This document shows, piece by piece, positions 1-8,368 of a DNA stretch of 64,000 bases; the first letter of the stretch is position 1, and each line of letters begins with the position of its first letter. The position numbers and the translations under genes were made by a program. This DNA is from JAQBGV01 sp032128395 (lineage in GTDB: Bacteria; Planctomycetota; UBA8108; UBA1146), in the NCBI GenBank assembly GCA_032128395.1, contig JAQBGV010000194.1, forward strand, positions 17,641 through 81,640, in the 5' to 3' direction. The notes below the pieces were generated by a model. It was not told the origin of the DNA. It searched no databases and saw nothing but the letters and a program-made list of their open reading frames with translations.

Positions 1-816
1 CCCGTTGTCCTCGACCAGGAACAGGACCGGCAGCTTCAGGTTGCACGCGCTGTTCAGCGCCTCCCAGATCTCCCCTTCACTAGTGGTGCCATCGCCCACC
101 GAGACGAAGCTGATCTCATCGCCGTGGAAATCGCGGATGCGCTCCACCAGGGTCGGGATCGCGTTTCCCTTCGACCACGCCTCTGCGCATCCGACCGCGT
201 GCAGCGCCTGACTCCCGGTGCAGCTCGACTGGTTGACGACGTGGAGCCGCCCGCTGCCCCAGTGGCTCGGCATCTGTCGACCCGCGCCCGCGGGTTCATC
301 GTGGGCCGCGGTCGCCGACTTGAACATCTCGACCGGGGTCAGACCGAGTCCGAGGAGAAGCGCCCGGTCGCGGTAGTACGGGAAGAACCAATCCTTCGCG
401 GGGTCGAGGACGAATCCCGCCGCGGCGAGGACCGCTTCGTGACCACACCCGTTGATCTGGAAGAAGATCTGCCCCTTCCCCTTCAGACGGATCTCCTCGT
501 CATCGATCTCGCGACTGAGGAACATCGTCCGGAAGAACGCGTGGAGCTCCGCACGATCGAGGCCTGCGGTGGAGTCGGGTACGGGCTTCACGGACACTCC
601 CAACGCGGAATTTCTGTCTCTCAGCGCGGCCACTCTCGGCGTCGGGTCTTTCCGGGCGGGGCTCTTGCGGACGGGCTGCTTGCGAGTCGACGCCTTGCGG
701 GGCGATGACTTGCGCGGAGCGGCACCCTGGCCATTCGCGCCGCGCTCCTTCGCACGTGATTCGGACTTTTTCTCCCCATCGCCGCGGGAGGGGGGTTTTC
801 TGCTCTGGGTGGGCAT
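1..816 (-). CDS. 2-oxo acid dehydrogenase E1 alpha subunit (3' end outside window)
   Basis: Thiamine-diphosphate-dependent decarboxylase subunit that, with E1 beta, passes the acyl group to lipoyl-E2. The frame is open from an ATG at 816 to the window edge (272 residues). The TPP motif is visible: GDG at residues 241-243 and the closing DNG at 270-272. DWFFPYYRDR and GRQMPSHWGS resemble branched-chain 2-oxo acid dehydrogenase E1 alpha more than pyruvate dehydrogenase, so branched-chain substrates are my preferred inference. Residues 1-60 form an unusual extension rich in Lys, Arg, Ser and Pro (RKSSPRKAST type) before the catalytic domain at about residue 66; a later start is possible. The gene diverges from the E3-E1 beta-E2 cluster, leaving a 188-base shared gap. 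Family is secure, substrate is not. Confidence 0.9.
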   Translation of the reverse strand, partial: MPTQSRKPPSRGDGEKKSESRAKERGANGQGAAPRKSSPRKASTRKQPVRKSPARKDPTPRVAALRDRNSALGVSVKPVPDSTAGLDRAELHAFFRTMFLSREIDDEEIRLKGKGQIFFQINGCGHEAVLAAAGFVLDPAKDWFFPYYRDRALLLGLGLTPVEMFKSATAAHDEPAGAGRQMPSHWGSGRLHVVNQSSCTGSQALHAVGCAEAWSKGNAIPTLVERIRDFHGDEISFVSVGDGTTSEGEIWEALNSACNLKLPVLFLVEDNG

Positions 817-1004
817 TGCATCCTACCTGGGTGGGTCGTTCGGAGTGGCATTCTAGCCCGAGAGCAGAGGCCTTTCTGCCGGAAACTCGGTGGGAATTCC
901 TCCCCCAACCTCGAGAGGACGGCAGAACTCCGAGTTCCGTCGACGTGGCCCCGGCGCTCCCCTACACTTCGATCGCGCACCGATGGGCCGGGAGGAGCTG
1001 CACC

Positions 1005-2423
1005 GTGGTCGAAAAGATCGGCAAGTTCGACGTCGTCGTCATCGGATCCGGTCCCGGCGGATACGTCGCCGCGATTCGGGCCGGACAGCTGGGCCTCAAG
1101 ACGGCGCTCATCGAGAAGGACTCGAGGCTGGGGGGAACCTGTCTCCTCCGCGGCTGCATCCCGACGAAGGCCCTCCTCGAGACCGCCCACGTTCTCGATC
1201 TCGCCCGCGAGGCGGAGTACTTCGGCGTCCGGATCCCCGAAGTGAAGCTCGACCTCGCCGCTGCGCTCGCCTATCAGGAGGCGGTCGTCGACAAGAACGC
1301 CAAGGGGGTCGAGTTCCTCCTCAAGAAGAACAAGGTCGAACGGATCCAGGGGACCGCACGACTGGACGGCCCGACCCAGGTTCGGGTCGTGCCCGCGGAC
1401 GGCCCCGAACTGGTCGTCGACGCGACGAACATCATCCTGGCGACCGGCTCGGTCCCCGCCCGACCCGGGTTTCTCGACTTCTCCGACGACCGGATCATGA
1501 CCAGCGACGAGGCTCTGCACGTCGAGAAGCTGCCGAAGCACGTCACCATTCTCGGCGCTGGCGCGGTCGGCGTGGAGTTCGCATCGATCTTCAAGTCCTT
1601 CGGGTCCGAGGTGTTGATCGTCGAGATGCTCGATCGGCTGCTGCCGGTCGAGGACCAGGACTGCTCGGCGGAGCTACTGCGCGCATTCAAGAAGCGCAAG
1701 ATCGAGTGCCGAGTCTCGACCAAGCTCGAAAAGGCGGACACTTCCGGCAAGCGGCTGAAGCTGCTCCTGGCGAGCGAGTCGGGAGAGACCACCGAAGTCG
1801 ATACCGATATCCTGCTCTGCGCGGTCGGGCGCCGTCCGGTCACCGACGGTCTTGGGTTGGAGAAGGTGGGGATCACCCCGGACAAGCAGGGATTCGTGCC
1901 GGTCGATGGCTCCCAAGCGACCGCGCGATCGAACATCTACGCGATCGGCGACATCGTCGGCTCCACTCCGCTCCTCGCTCACGTCGCGAGCGCGGAGGGA
2001 ATCTGTGCCGTCGAGAGTATCGCCGGGATGAAGCCTCCTGCGATCCGGGCAGACCGAATCCCGAGCGCGACCTACTGCCACCCAGAGGTCGCCTCGATCG
2101 GGCTGACCGAAGAGGCTGCGCGGGCCGCCGGCCACGCGATCAAGACCTCGAAGTTTCCGCTGTCGGCCCTCGGGAAGTCGGGGATCCTCGGCAAGAAGAT
2201 CTCCGGTTTCTTCAAGATCATCGCCGAGGAGAAGTACGGGGAGATCCTCGGAATCCACATCGTCGGCCCGCACGCGACCGATCTGATCTGCGAAGCTTGT
2301 GCGGTGCTCGGTCTCGAGGGCACGGCGGCGGATCTCGCACACATCGTCCACCCGCACCCGACCCTCGGGGAGGGGATGCTCGAAGCCGCGCACGGATTGC
2401 TCGGCGGCGCGATCCATATCTGA
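1005..2423 (+). CDS. lpdA: Dihydrolipoyl dehydrogenase (E3)
   Basis: FAD flavoprotein that reoxidises dihydrolipoyl-E2 using NAD+. 472 residues, normal for E3. Visible: FAD-binding GSGPGG at 14-19, redox disulfide C46/C51 in GGTCLLRGC, NAD-binding GAGAVGVEFAS, second FAD motif IYAIGDIVG, and C-terminal HPHPTLGE carrying the catalytic His-Glu pair. The frame is open upstream, but GTG at 1005 has a strong GGAGGAG ribosome site seven bases before it and starts directly at the Rossmann strand, so I chose it. First gene of the rightward cluster; E1 beta follows after 7 bases. A weak TACACT -10-like hexamer lies at 963-968. Confidence 0.95.
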   Translation: MVEKIGKFDVVVIGSGPGGYVAAIRAGQLGLKTALIEKDSRLGGTCLLRGCIPTKALLETAHVLDLAREAEYFGVRIPEVKLDLAAALAYQEAVVDKNAKGVEFLLKKNKVERIQGTARLDGPTQVRVVPADGPELVVDATNIILATGSVPARPGFLDFSDDRIMTSDEALHVEKLPKHVTILGAGAVGVEFASIFKSFGSEVLIVEMLDRLLPVEDQDCSAELLRAFKKRKIECRVSTKLEKADTSGKRLKLLLASESGETTEVDTDILLCAVGRRPVTDGLGLEKVGITPDKQGFVPVDGSQATARSNIYAIGDIVGSTPLLAHVASAEGICAVESIAGMKPPAIRADRIPSATYCHPEVASIGLTEEAARAAGHAIKTSKFPLSALGKSGILGKKISGFFKIIAEEKYGEILGIHIVGPHATDLICEACAVLGLEGTAADLAHIVHPHPTLGEGMLEAAHGLLGGAIHI

Positions 2424-2430
2424 AACGACC

Positions 2431-3408
2431 ATGGCCGAGACGATCACGTACCTCGAGGCGGTCCGGCGCGCCCTGATCCGCGCCCTCGAGAACGACGACC
2501 GTGTCTTCCTCCTCGGTGAGGACATCGGACCGTACGGCGGCGCGTTCAAGCTGACCGATGGACTCGCCGAGCGCTTTGGCAGTGACCGAGTGATCGACAC
2601 CCCGATCGTCGAGACGGGGCTCGTCGGCGCCGCCATCGGTGCCGCGATGGCAGGGCTCCGCCCGGTGGTGGAGATGCAGTTCATCGACTTCATCTCCTGC
2701 GCCTTCAACCAGCTGACGAACTTCGCAGCGACCACCCATTTCCGCTGGGGCGCGGCGGCGCCGATCGTCGTGAGGGGACCATCCGGAGGAGGGGTGCACG
2801 CCGGCCCGTTCCACAGTCAGATGGTCGAGAGCTTCTTCCTGAACACACCCGGCTTGAAGATCGTGATCCCCTCGACGGTCGAGGATGCCTACCGCCTGCT
2901 CCTCGGAGCGATCGAGGATCCCGATCCGGTGCTCTTCCTCGAACAGAAGCGGCTGTACCGGACTCTGAAGGGAGAATTCGACCCGGAGTGGTCGCCGCTC
3001 CCCCCCGGGTCGGCCGCGCTGCGTCGCGAGGGGGACGACGTGACGATCATCAGCTACGGCGCGATGGTCCACAGTGTCCTCACCGCCGCCGAGACCCTCG
3101 CCGCTGAAGGGATCGGTGCGAACGTTCTCGACATGCGCTCGCTCTGCCCCCTCGATCGCGAGGCGTTGCTCGGAGCGGCGAAACGAACCGGCAAGGTCCT
3201 CATCGTGCACGAGGACAACGTGACCGGCGGCGCCGGAGGCGAACTCGCAGCCTTGATCAGCGAGCACGCGTTCGAGGACCTCGACGCACCGGTGCGGCGC
3301 CTGGGCGCACTGGATGTCCCGATCCCGTACGCGGGGCCCCTCGAGGACGCATCCCTCCCGAACCCGACCACGATCGCGAAGGCGGCTCGGGAGTTGGCAC
3401 GGTGGTGA
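2431..3408 (+). CDS. 2-oxo acid dehydrogenase E1 beta subunit
   Basis: Beta half of the heterotetrameric E1; it completes the TPP site with E1 alpha and docks on E2. 325 residues, the usual length. Typical landmarks are TYLEAVRRAL, GEDIGPYGGAFKLT, DTPIVETGLVG, EMQFIDFI and the C-terminal transketolase domain with VLDMRSLCPLD and VHEDNVTGGAGGE. The ATG lies 8 bases after the lpdA stop, so the two are probably co-transcribed. Separate alpha and beta chains fit branched-chain or pyruvate dehydrogenase and exclude the single-chain AceE type. Confidence 0.93.
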   Translation: MAETITYLEAVRRALIRALENDDRVFLLGEDIGPYGGAFKLTDGLAERFGSDRVIDTPIVETGLVGAAIGAAMAGLRPVVEMQFIDFISCAFNQLTNFAATTHFRWGAAAPIVVRGPSGGGVHAGPFHSQMVESFFLNTPGLKIVIPSTVEDAYRLLLGAIEDPDPVLFLEQKRLYRTLKGEFDPEWSPLPPGSAALRREGDDVTIISYGAMVHSVLTAAETLAAEGIGANVLDMRSLCPLDREALLGAAKRTGKVLIVHEDNVTGGAGGELAALISEHAFEDLDAPVRRLGALDVPIPYAGPLEDASLPNPTTIAKAARELARW

Positions 3409-3455
3409 GGGCTGCGGGGTACCCTTTCCCGGGTCAGGGGGGTGCTGTATCCTCC

Positions 3456-3473
3456 TCAGTTCCGAAGAACTGA
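3456..3473. promoter_or_regulatory. Short stem-loop just upstream of the E2 ribosome site
   Basis: TCAGTTC, loop CGAA, GAACTGA: a perfect 7-bp stem with a 4-base loop ending 14 bases before the E2 start codon. It lies in the 79-base gap between E1 beta and E2. No T-run follows, so it does not look like a terminator. It could be an operator, an RNA element tuning E2 translation, or chance. Confidence 0.3.
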
Positions 3474-3487
3474 ACCGAGGAGAGCCG

Positions 3488-4906
3488 ATGTCCACGGAAA
3501 TAAAGATGCCCCAGATGGGCGAGTCGATCGCCGAGGGGACACTGACCCGGTGGTTCAAGAAGGCCGGCGACACGATCAAGCGTGACGAGCCGCTGTTCGA
3601 GATCTCGACCGACAAGGTCGACGCCGAGGTCCCCGCCCCCGCTGACGGCGTGCTCGAGAAGATCCTCGTCGAGGAGGGGACCACGGTCGAGGTGAACACC
3701 GTCGTCGCGATGCTCGGTGACGGCTCGGGAACCGCGACATCCGCCGGATCCCCCGCCGAGGAATCGGCGACCCCCGCGCCGTCACCGGCGACCGAGACCG
3801 CACCCGCCACTGCTGCGGGGGGGAAATCGTCCGCTCCCCCACCGCCCGCATCCCGTGAGATCGCAGCCCTCGAAATCGCAGCCCCCGAAATCGCAGCCGT
3901 CGCGAGGACCGCGCCTCTCGCCGCGAACGACTCCGACCGATCGAAGGTCCGCAGCTCGCCGCTCGTCCGACGCATCGCGCGAGAGCATGGGATCGATGAC
4001 CTTTCGGCGATCTCCGGCAGCGGCGCGGGTGGACGCGTCACGAAGCACGACATCCTCGGGTTCATCGATCGACGCAACGGGTCGGGAGGCGCTGCGGCGA
4101 AAGACGGCGCAGCGGACGGTGGCGCGACTGCGGCACCGACGACGCCTCGACCCGCAGCCCCCCCGGCGGCCCACGGCGAAGTCCTCCCGGTCCTCGGGCT
4201 CCCGCGCAACCACGTCACGGTCGAGCGGATGACGGTGATGCGCCGGAAGATCGCCGAGCACATGATCCACAGCCGGCGCACCTCGGCGCACGTCCAATCG
4301 GTCTTCGAAGCGGACATGACCCGCGTCGTCGCGCTGCGCAATCGGAACAAGGGTGCCTTCCAGGCGAAGAACGGTGTGAAGCTGACCTTCACCCCCTTCT
4401 TCATGAAGGCGGTCATCGATGCGCTCCGGGAGTTTCCCTGGTTGAACGCGTCCCTCGACGGGGACGAGGTCGTGGTCCACCATTCGATCCACTTCGGGAT
4501 CGCGGTCGCCCTCGATGGCGGGTTGATCGTCCCGGTGATCCGGAACGCGGAGGAGCTCAACCTCACCGGCCTACAGAAGCGCGTGACCGACCTGGCGACA
4601 CGGGCGCGATCGAAGCAGCTCGTGCCCGAAGAGGTCGCGGGGGGCACGTTCACGATCACCAACCCAGGCCAATACGGCGGGCTGTTCGGGATTCCGATCA
4701 TCAACCAGCCCCAGGTGGCAATCCTCGGGATCGGCGGTATTCAGCGCCGCCCCGTGGTGGTCGAAGGGGACGCGATCGCGATCCGCGACATGGCGTACCT
4801 GTGCATCTCCTACGACCACCGACTGGTCGACGGGGCGATGGCGGACCAGTTCATGGCCCGCGTGAAGCAGAACCTCGAGAATTTTGATGACGCCGAGCTC
4901 CGCTGA
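3488..4906 (+). CDS. Dihydrolipoamide acyltransferase (E2)
   Basis: Core of the 2-oxo acid dehydrogenase complex; transfers the acyl group from lipoyl-lysine to CoA. 472 residues: one lipoyl domain (about 1-80, lipoyl Lys43 in STDKVDAE), an Ala/Pro/Ser-rich linker containing an EIA(A)-type mini-repeat, the peripheral subunit-binding domain (about 155-195, SSPLVRRIAREHGID), a second flexible linker, and the catalytic domain ending in SYDHRLVDGAMADQF with the active-site His and Asp. Start at ATG 3488 behind GAGGAGAG. A single lipoyl domain fits either branched-chain or pyruvate complexes. lipB overlaps its 3' end. Confidence 0.94.
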   Translation: MSTEIKMPQMGESIAEGTLTRWFKKAGDTIKRDEPLFEISTDKVDAEVPAPADGVLEKILVEEGTTVEVNTVVAMLGDGSGTATSAGSPAEESATPAPSPATETAPATAAGGKSSAPPPPASREIAALEIAAPEIAAVARTAPLAANDSDRSKVRSSPLVRRIAREHGIDDLSAISGSGAGGRVTKHDILGFIDRRNGSGGAAAKDGAADGGATAAPTTPRPAAPPAAHGEVLPVLGLPRNHVTVERMTVMRRKIAEHMIHSRRTSAHVQSVFEADMTRVVALRNRNKGAFQAKNGVKLTFTPFFMKAVIDALREFPWLNASLDGDEVVVHHSIHFGIAVALDGGLIVPVIRNAEELNLTGLQKRVTDLATRARSKQLVPEEVAGGTFTITNPGQYGGLFGIPIINQPQVAILGIGGIQRRPVVVEGDAIAIRDMAYLCISYDHRLVDGAMADQFMARVKQNLENFDDAELR

Positions 4907-5558
4907 GATTCGCTCCCGTGCCCAGGTCCAGGTGCTCTGCGAAGGGCGCGTCTCGTTCGCGGAGGCGCACGCGCGGATGCTCGAGGATCAGCGTGCTCGG
5001 GCGGATGGGCAGGAGCGCGGACTGCTGAGGCTCTTCTCGCCGAGCCCGGTGGTGACGATCGGCAGCGGCGCCGATGACACTTCCCTCCTCGCCTCCCGAT
5101 CGGACTTCGCCCGCTCGGGCATCTCGGTCGAGACCGTCGATCGCGGCGGGGAAGCGACGTACCACGGACCCGGTCAGCGGGTCGGGTACCTGACTATGTT
5201 TCTCGAGGAGCGCGAACGCGATCTCCATGCGCTCCTCCGAGAGATCGAGGGAGCGCTCATCGAGTCCCTGCTCGCCTTCGGCATCACGGGTCGCCGGGTC
5301 GAAGGGCGCACCGGGGTCTGGGTCGAAGACCGAAAGATCGCCTCGATCGGACTCTCGGTCAGGCGCTGGGTGACCGGACACGGTTTCGCGCTCTGCGTCG
5401 CAGGGGACCTCGAACCCTTTGCGATGATCGTCCCGTGCGGAATCGCCGACTGCCGCATCACATCGATCGAGGCCGAAACCGGTCGGGCTCCGAGCACGGG
5501 CGAAGTCGACGCGGCTCTCTCGCGGAGTTTCTCTGCGCGATGGGGCGGGCTCTCGTGA
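4887..5558 (+). CDS. lipB: Octanoyltransferase LipB
   Basis: Moves octanoyl from acyl carrier protein to the lipoyl domain, first step of lipoate assembly on E2. 223 residues. Family signature RGGEATYHGPGQ is intact, followed by the KIASIGL segment with the conserved Lys and VPCGI with the catalytic Cys. ATG at 4887 lies inside the end of the E2 gene (20-base overlap), implying translational coupling; a TTG sits immediately before it. Placing lipB and lipA in the dehydrogenase operon gives the complex its own lipoylation route. Confidence 0.95.
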   Translation: MTPSSAEIRSRAQVQVLCEGRVSFAEAHARMLEDQRARADGQERGLLRLFSPSPVVTIGSGADDTSLLASRSDFARSGISVETVDRGGEATYHGPGQRVGYLTMFLEERERDLHALLREIEGALIESLLAFGITGRRVEGRTGVWVEDRKIASIGLSVRRWVTGHGFALCVAGDLEPFAMIVPCGIADCRITSIEAETGRAPSTGEVDAALSRSFSARWGGLS

Positions 5559-6445
5559 ACCGTCCCGCCACGCCGAAGTCTCACACTCCGCCCCCTCGTC
5601 GAGCGCCACTCCCCCGCCCTCCCTGGCTGAAAGTCCGCATCCCGTCGGGGGAACCTCTCGAGAAAGTGAACCGACTGATGGAACGGGGGGCGCTCCACAC
5701 CGTCTGCCAGGAGGCGCACTGCCCGAACATCTACGAGTGCTACGCGATGGGGACGGCGACCTTCCTGATCCTCGGCGAGGTCTGCACGCGGAAGTGCGGC
5801 TTCTGCGCCGTCTCGAAGGGGATCCCCTCGCCGGTCGACGCGGATGAACCGCGTGAGCTCGCGGCCGCGGCGCGCGAGATGGGGCTCTCCCACGTCGTGA
5901 TCACTTCGGTCGACCGGGACGACCTCCCCGATGGCGGCGCGGAACAGTTCGCGGCGGTATTGCGAGAGCTTCGACGCGCACTCCCCGCCGCGACCCACGA
6001 AGTGCTGGTCCCCGACTTCCGCCCCGACCCCATCGGCGCGCTCGAGACGGTCCTCGCCGAGAGACCGACGATCTTCGCGCACAACGTCGAGACGGTGCGG
6101 CGGCTCTATCCCGCCGCACGACCCGGGTCGGTCTACGAGGACTCCCTCGCCCTGCTCTCCGCGGCCGCCAAACGGATCGGAGGCAGCCGAGTGAAATGCA
6201 GCCTGATCCTGGGGCTCGGCGAGAGGGACGATGAACTCCGCGAGGCGATCCGAGATGTCCACGCCGCCGGGGCTCGCCGCCTGAACCTCGGGCAGTATCT
6301 CGCTCCGTCTCCTCGTCACATCCCGGTGAAGCGCTATCTCTCGCCGGAGGAGTTCCAGGAGCTCGGGGAGTACGCCCGGAGCGTCGGATTCGAGAAGGTC
6401 GAGTCCGGGCCGCTGGTGCGGTCTTCGTACCACGCGAGCGTCTGA
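5540..6445 (+). CDS. lipA: Lipoyl synthase LipA
   Basis: Radical SAM enzyme inserting two sulfurs into octanoyl-E2. 301 residues from ATG 5540. Both clusters are visible: auxiliary cluster C56, C61, C67 (CQEAHCPNIYEC) and radical SAM C82, C86, C89 (CTRKCGFC). The C-terminal RSSYHA segment is present. The frame is open further upstream inside lipB; GTG 5555 overlapping the lipB stop is an alternative start. About 55 bases separate it from the next gene. Confidence 0.95.
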   Translation: MGRALVNRPATPKSHTPPPRRAPLPRPPWLKVRIPSGEPLEKVNRLMERGALHTVCQEAHCPNIYECYAMGTATFLILGEVCTRKCGFCAVSKGIPSPVDADEPRELAAAAREMGLSHVVITSVDRDDLPDGGAEQFAAVLRELRRALPAATHEVLVPDFRPDPIGALETVLAERPTIFAHNVETVRRLYPAARPGSVYEDSLALLSAAAKRIGGSRVKCSLILGLGERDDELREAIRDVHAAGARRLNLGQYLAPSPRHIPVKRYLSPEEFQELGEYARSVGFEKVESGPLVRSSYHASV

Positions 6446-6500
6446 GCCCCCTTCCCGATCGAGCCCCGCGAAGACCTTTCGGTGAACTCTATCCGAGGGC

Positions 6501-7610
6501 ATGATGGGACGGCTGACCCCTGCAGCCGGGAGGCCACCCTTGCCCACACGCGTCTTCACCATCACCCCCGGGGGATTCGTCCCCGAGGATCTGGATGAGC
6601 CGGCGCGAATCCTCGCCGAGGGAGGGCTGGTCGGGATCCCCACCGAGACCGTGTACGGGATCGCAGCCCGGGCGGACGATCCCGCCGCGATCGAGCGGCT
6701 GATCGAACTGAAGCAACGCCCCTCCTCGAAGCCGTTCAGCGTGCACATCGCGGACCCCGAGGACCTCACCCGGGTCATCGAAGAGATCCCCCCCGGAGCC
6801 CAGTCCCTGATGGACCACTTCTGGCCCGGTCCGCTGACGATCATCTTCCCGGGAGGCGACCGCGGGATCGGCATCCGTCTCCCCGCGCACCCGGTCGCGC
6901 GCGAGTTGATTCGTCGCAGCGGGGTCCAGATCGTGGCGCCGAGCGCGAACCCCATAGACCTGGAGCCCGCGATCGATGCTCAGGGAGTCCTGCGGTACTT
7001 CGAGGATCGGATCGACGCGGTGGTCGATGCCGGCCCCGTCACGATTCGTGAGGCATCGACCGTCGTGCGGCTCGAGTCGGACGGGCGGTTCGAGGTCCTC
7101 CGCGAGGGAATCATCACCTCTCGAATGGTCCACCGTGCACTCCGCGGGCGCGGGGTCCTGTTCGTCTGCACCGGGAACTCCTGCCGGAGCCCGATGGCGA
7201 TGGCGCTCGCCCGCGAGTTGCTCTCGGCTCGACTCGGAGTTTCGATCGATGAGCTCCCGACTCGCGGATTTCAGATCGAGTCCGCGGGCATCGCCGCGTT
7301 CGGCGGGGGATGCGCCAGTTCGCAAGCAGTCGAGGTGATGTCGGAGCGGGGGATCGAGCTCGCCGGGCACCGTTCTCGCCCGGTCACGCGGGAGATGATC
7401 GAGCAGGCCGATCTGATCATCGCTCTCGGTCATGGGCATCGGGACCAGCTTCTCGCCTGGGATCCCTCGCTCGCCGACCGCGTGATGGTGATCTCCGAGA
7501 CCGGAATCGCCGACCCGATCGGTGGCGACCTCGAAATCTACCGCCGCTGCGCCTTTGAGATCGAGCGAGAATTGGAAGCCCGCTGGATCGGGCGAATCGA
7601 GGAGCTATGA
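6501..7610 (+). CDS. Fusion: TsaC/Sua5 threonylcarbamoyl-AMP synthase + low-molecular-weight phosphatase
   Basis: 369 residues with two enzymes in one chain. Residues about 20-210 are a TsaC/Sua5/YrdC domain (TETVYGIAARA, KQRPSSKPFSVHI, SANP) that makes threonylcarbamoyl-AMP for tRNA t6A. Residues about 220-365 are a low-molecular-weight tyrosine/arginine phosphatase or arsenate-reductase-like domain, with the P-loop VCTGNSCRS (CX5R) and the general-acid Asp in IADP. The two families are neighbours in some bacteria (ywlC and ywlE in Bacillus); here no stop separates them. ATG 6501 has a weak GAGGG site; ATG 6504 is equally possible. rpiB overlaps the stop by 4 bases. Confidence 0.88.
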   Translation: MMGRLTPAAGRPPLPTRVFTITPGGFVPEDLDEPARILAEGGLVGIPTETVYGIAARADDPAAIERLIELKQRPSSKPFSVHIADPEDLTRVIEEIPPGAQSLMDHFWPGPLTIIFPGGDRGIGIRLPAHPVARELIRRSGVQIVAPSANPIDLEPAIDAQGVLRYFEDRIDAVVDAGPVTIREASTVVRLESDGRFEVLREGIITSRMVHRALRGRGVLFVCTGNSCRSPMAMALARELLSARLGVSIDELPTRGFQIESAGIAAFGGGCASSQAVEVMSERGIELAGHRSRPVTREMIEQADLIIALGHGHRDQLLAWDPSLADRVMVISETGIADPIGGDLEIYRRCAFEIERELEARWIGRIEEL

Positions 7611-8041
7611 AGTCGCGCGCTTCGGTCGCTTCCGACCACGCCGGGATCGAGGGTCGGCGTGTCGCCGCCCGAATTCTCCGGGAACGTGGATACGACGTGG
7701 AGGAGATCGGCCCAGCCGAAGGAGAGTCCGTCGACTATCCGGACCTCGCACACCAAGTCGCCGAAAAGGTCGGGACGGGGGAGGCGGCGATCGGCGTACT
7801 CGTCTGCGGAACCGGCTTGGGGATGTCGATGGCGGCGAACCGGCATTCGGGGGTCCGCGCGGCGGTGATCACCGACCGATTCACCGCGGAGATGTCTCGC
7901 GCCCACAACGACGCCAACATCGCCTGTTTCGGAGAGCGAGTGATCGGCGCGGACCAAATAGAAGTGCTGCTCCCGATCTTCTTGGATCGAGAGTTCGACG
8001 GCGAGCGACACCAAAGAAGAGTAGAGAAAATCGAGCCGTAG
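7607..8041 (+). CDS. rpiB: Ribose-5-phosphate isomerase B
   Basis: Interconverts ribose-5-phosphate and ribulose-5-phosphate. 144 residues, normal for RpiB. Signature segments: SDHAG near the N-terminus, the catalytic Cys in LVCGTGLGMSMAANR, and RAHNDANIACFGER. Starts in an ATGA overlap with the TsaC/phosphatase fusion. Last gene of the rightward cluster; it converges on the PpiD-like gene across a hairpin repeat. Confidence 0.93.
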   Translation: MKSRASVASDHAGIEGRRVAARILRERGYDVEEIGPAEGESVDYPDLAHQVAEKVGTGEAAIGVLVCGTGLGMSMAANRHSGVRAAVITDRFTAEMSRAHNDANIACFGERVIGADQIEVLLPIFLDREFDGERHQRRVEKIEP

Positions 8042-8048
8042 CCGGTGT

Positions 8049-8355
8049 CCCCAGCACAAAGATCCCCAGCACCAAGAGTGGGGAGGTGGTGCGTCTGTCG
8101 TGATGCGGAGTCGGGGCCGACCGGCGGCCACCCTACCGGGTCGTTGAGGATCGGACTCGGCTCCGCATCGCGGCAGACGGGCCGCCATCGCCGCTCCCCA
8201 GCACAAAGATCCCCAGCACAAAAGCTCCCAGCACCAAGAGTGGGGAGGGTGGTCCGTCTGTCGTGATGCGGAGTCGGGGCCGACCGGAGGCGACCCTACC
8301 GGGTCGTTGAGGATCGGACTCGGCTCCGCATCGCGGCAGACGGGCCGCCATCGCC
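8049..8355. repeat. Intergenic tandem duplication with two large hairpins
   Basis: Two direct copies (8049-8195 and 8196-8355) fill the gap between convergent rpiB and the PpiD-like gene. Each begins with short repeats of CCCCAGCAC and contains an 86-base inverted repeat (8093-8178 and 8256-8341), whose arms begin GTCTGTCGTGATGCGGAG and end CTCCGCATCGCGGCAGAC. Most arm differences become G-U pairs in a rightward transcript, so stems of about 28 pairs can form. The copies are nearly identical apart from about 15 extra bases near the start of the second. Likely a bidirectional terminator or palindromic repeat family; no protein is supported. Confidence 0.8.
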
Positions 8356-8368
8356 GCTCCCCACCTCC

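Noticed and set aside
2218..4704. An 828-codon open frame opposite the E1 beta and E2 genes
   Set aside because: Runs antisense through two well-identified genes and lacks any family signal.
7538..8221. Open frame with repeated CWGSLCWG across the hairpin repeats
   Set aside because: The repetition comes from the tandem DNA repeat, and the frame runs antisense through rpiB.
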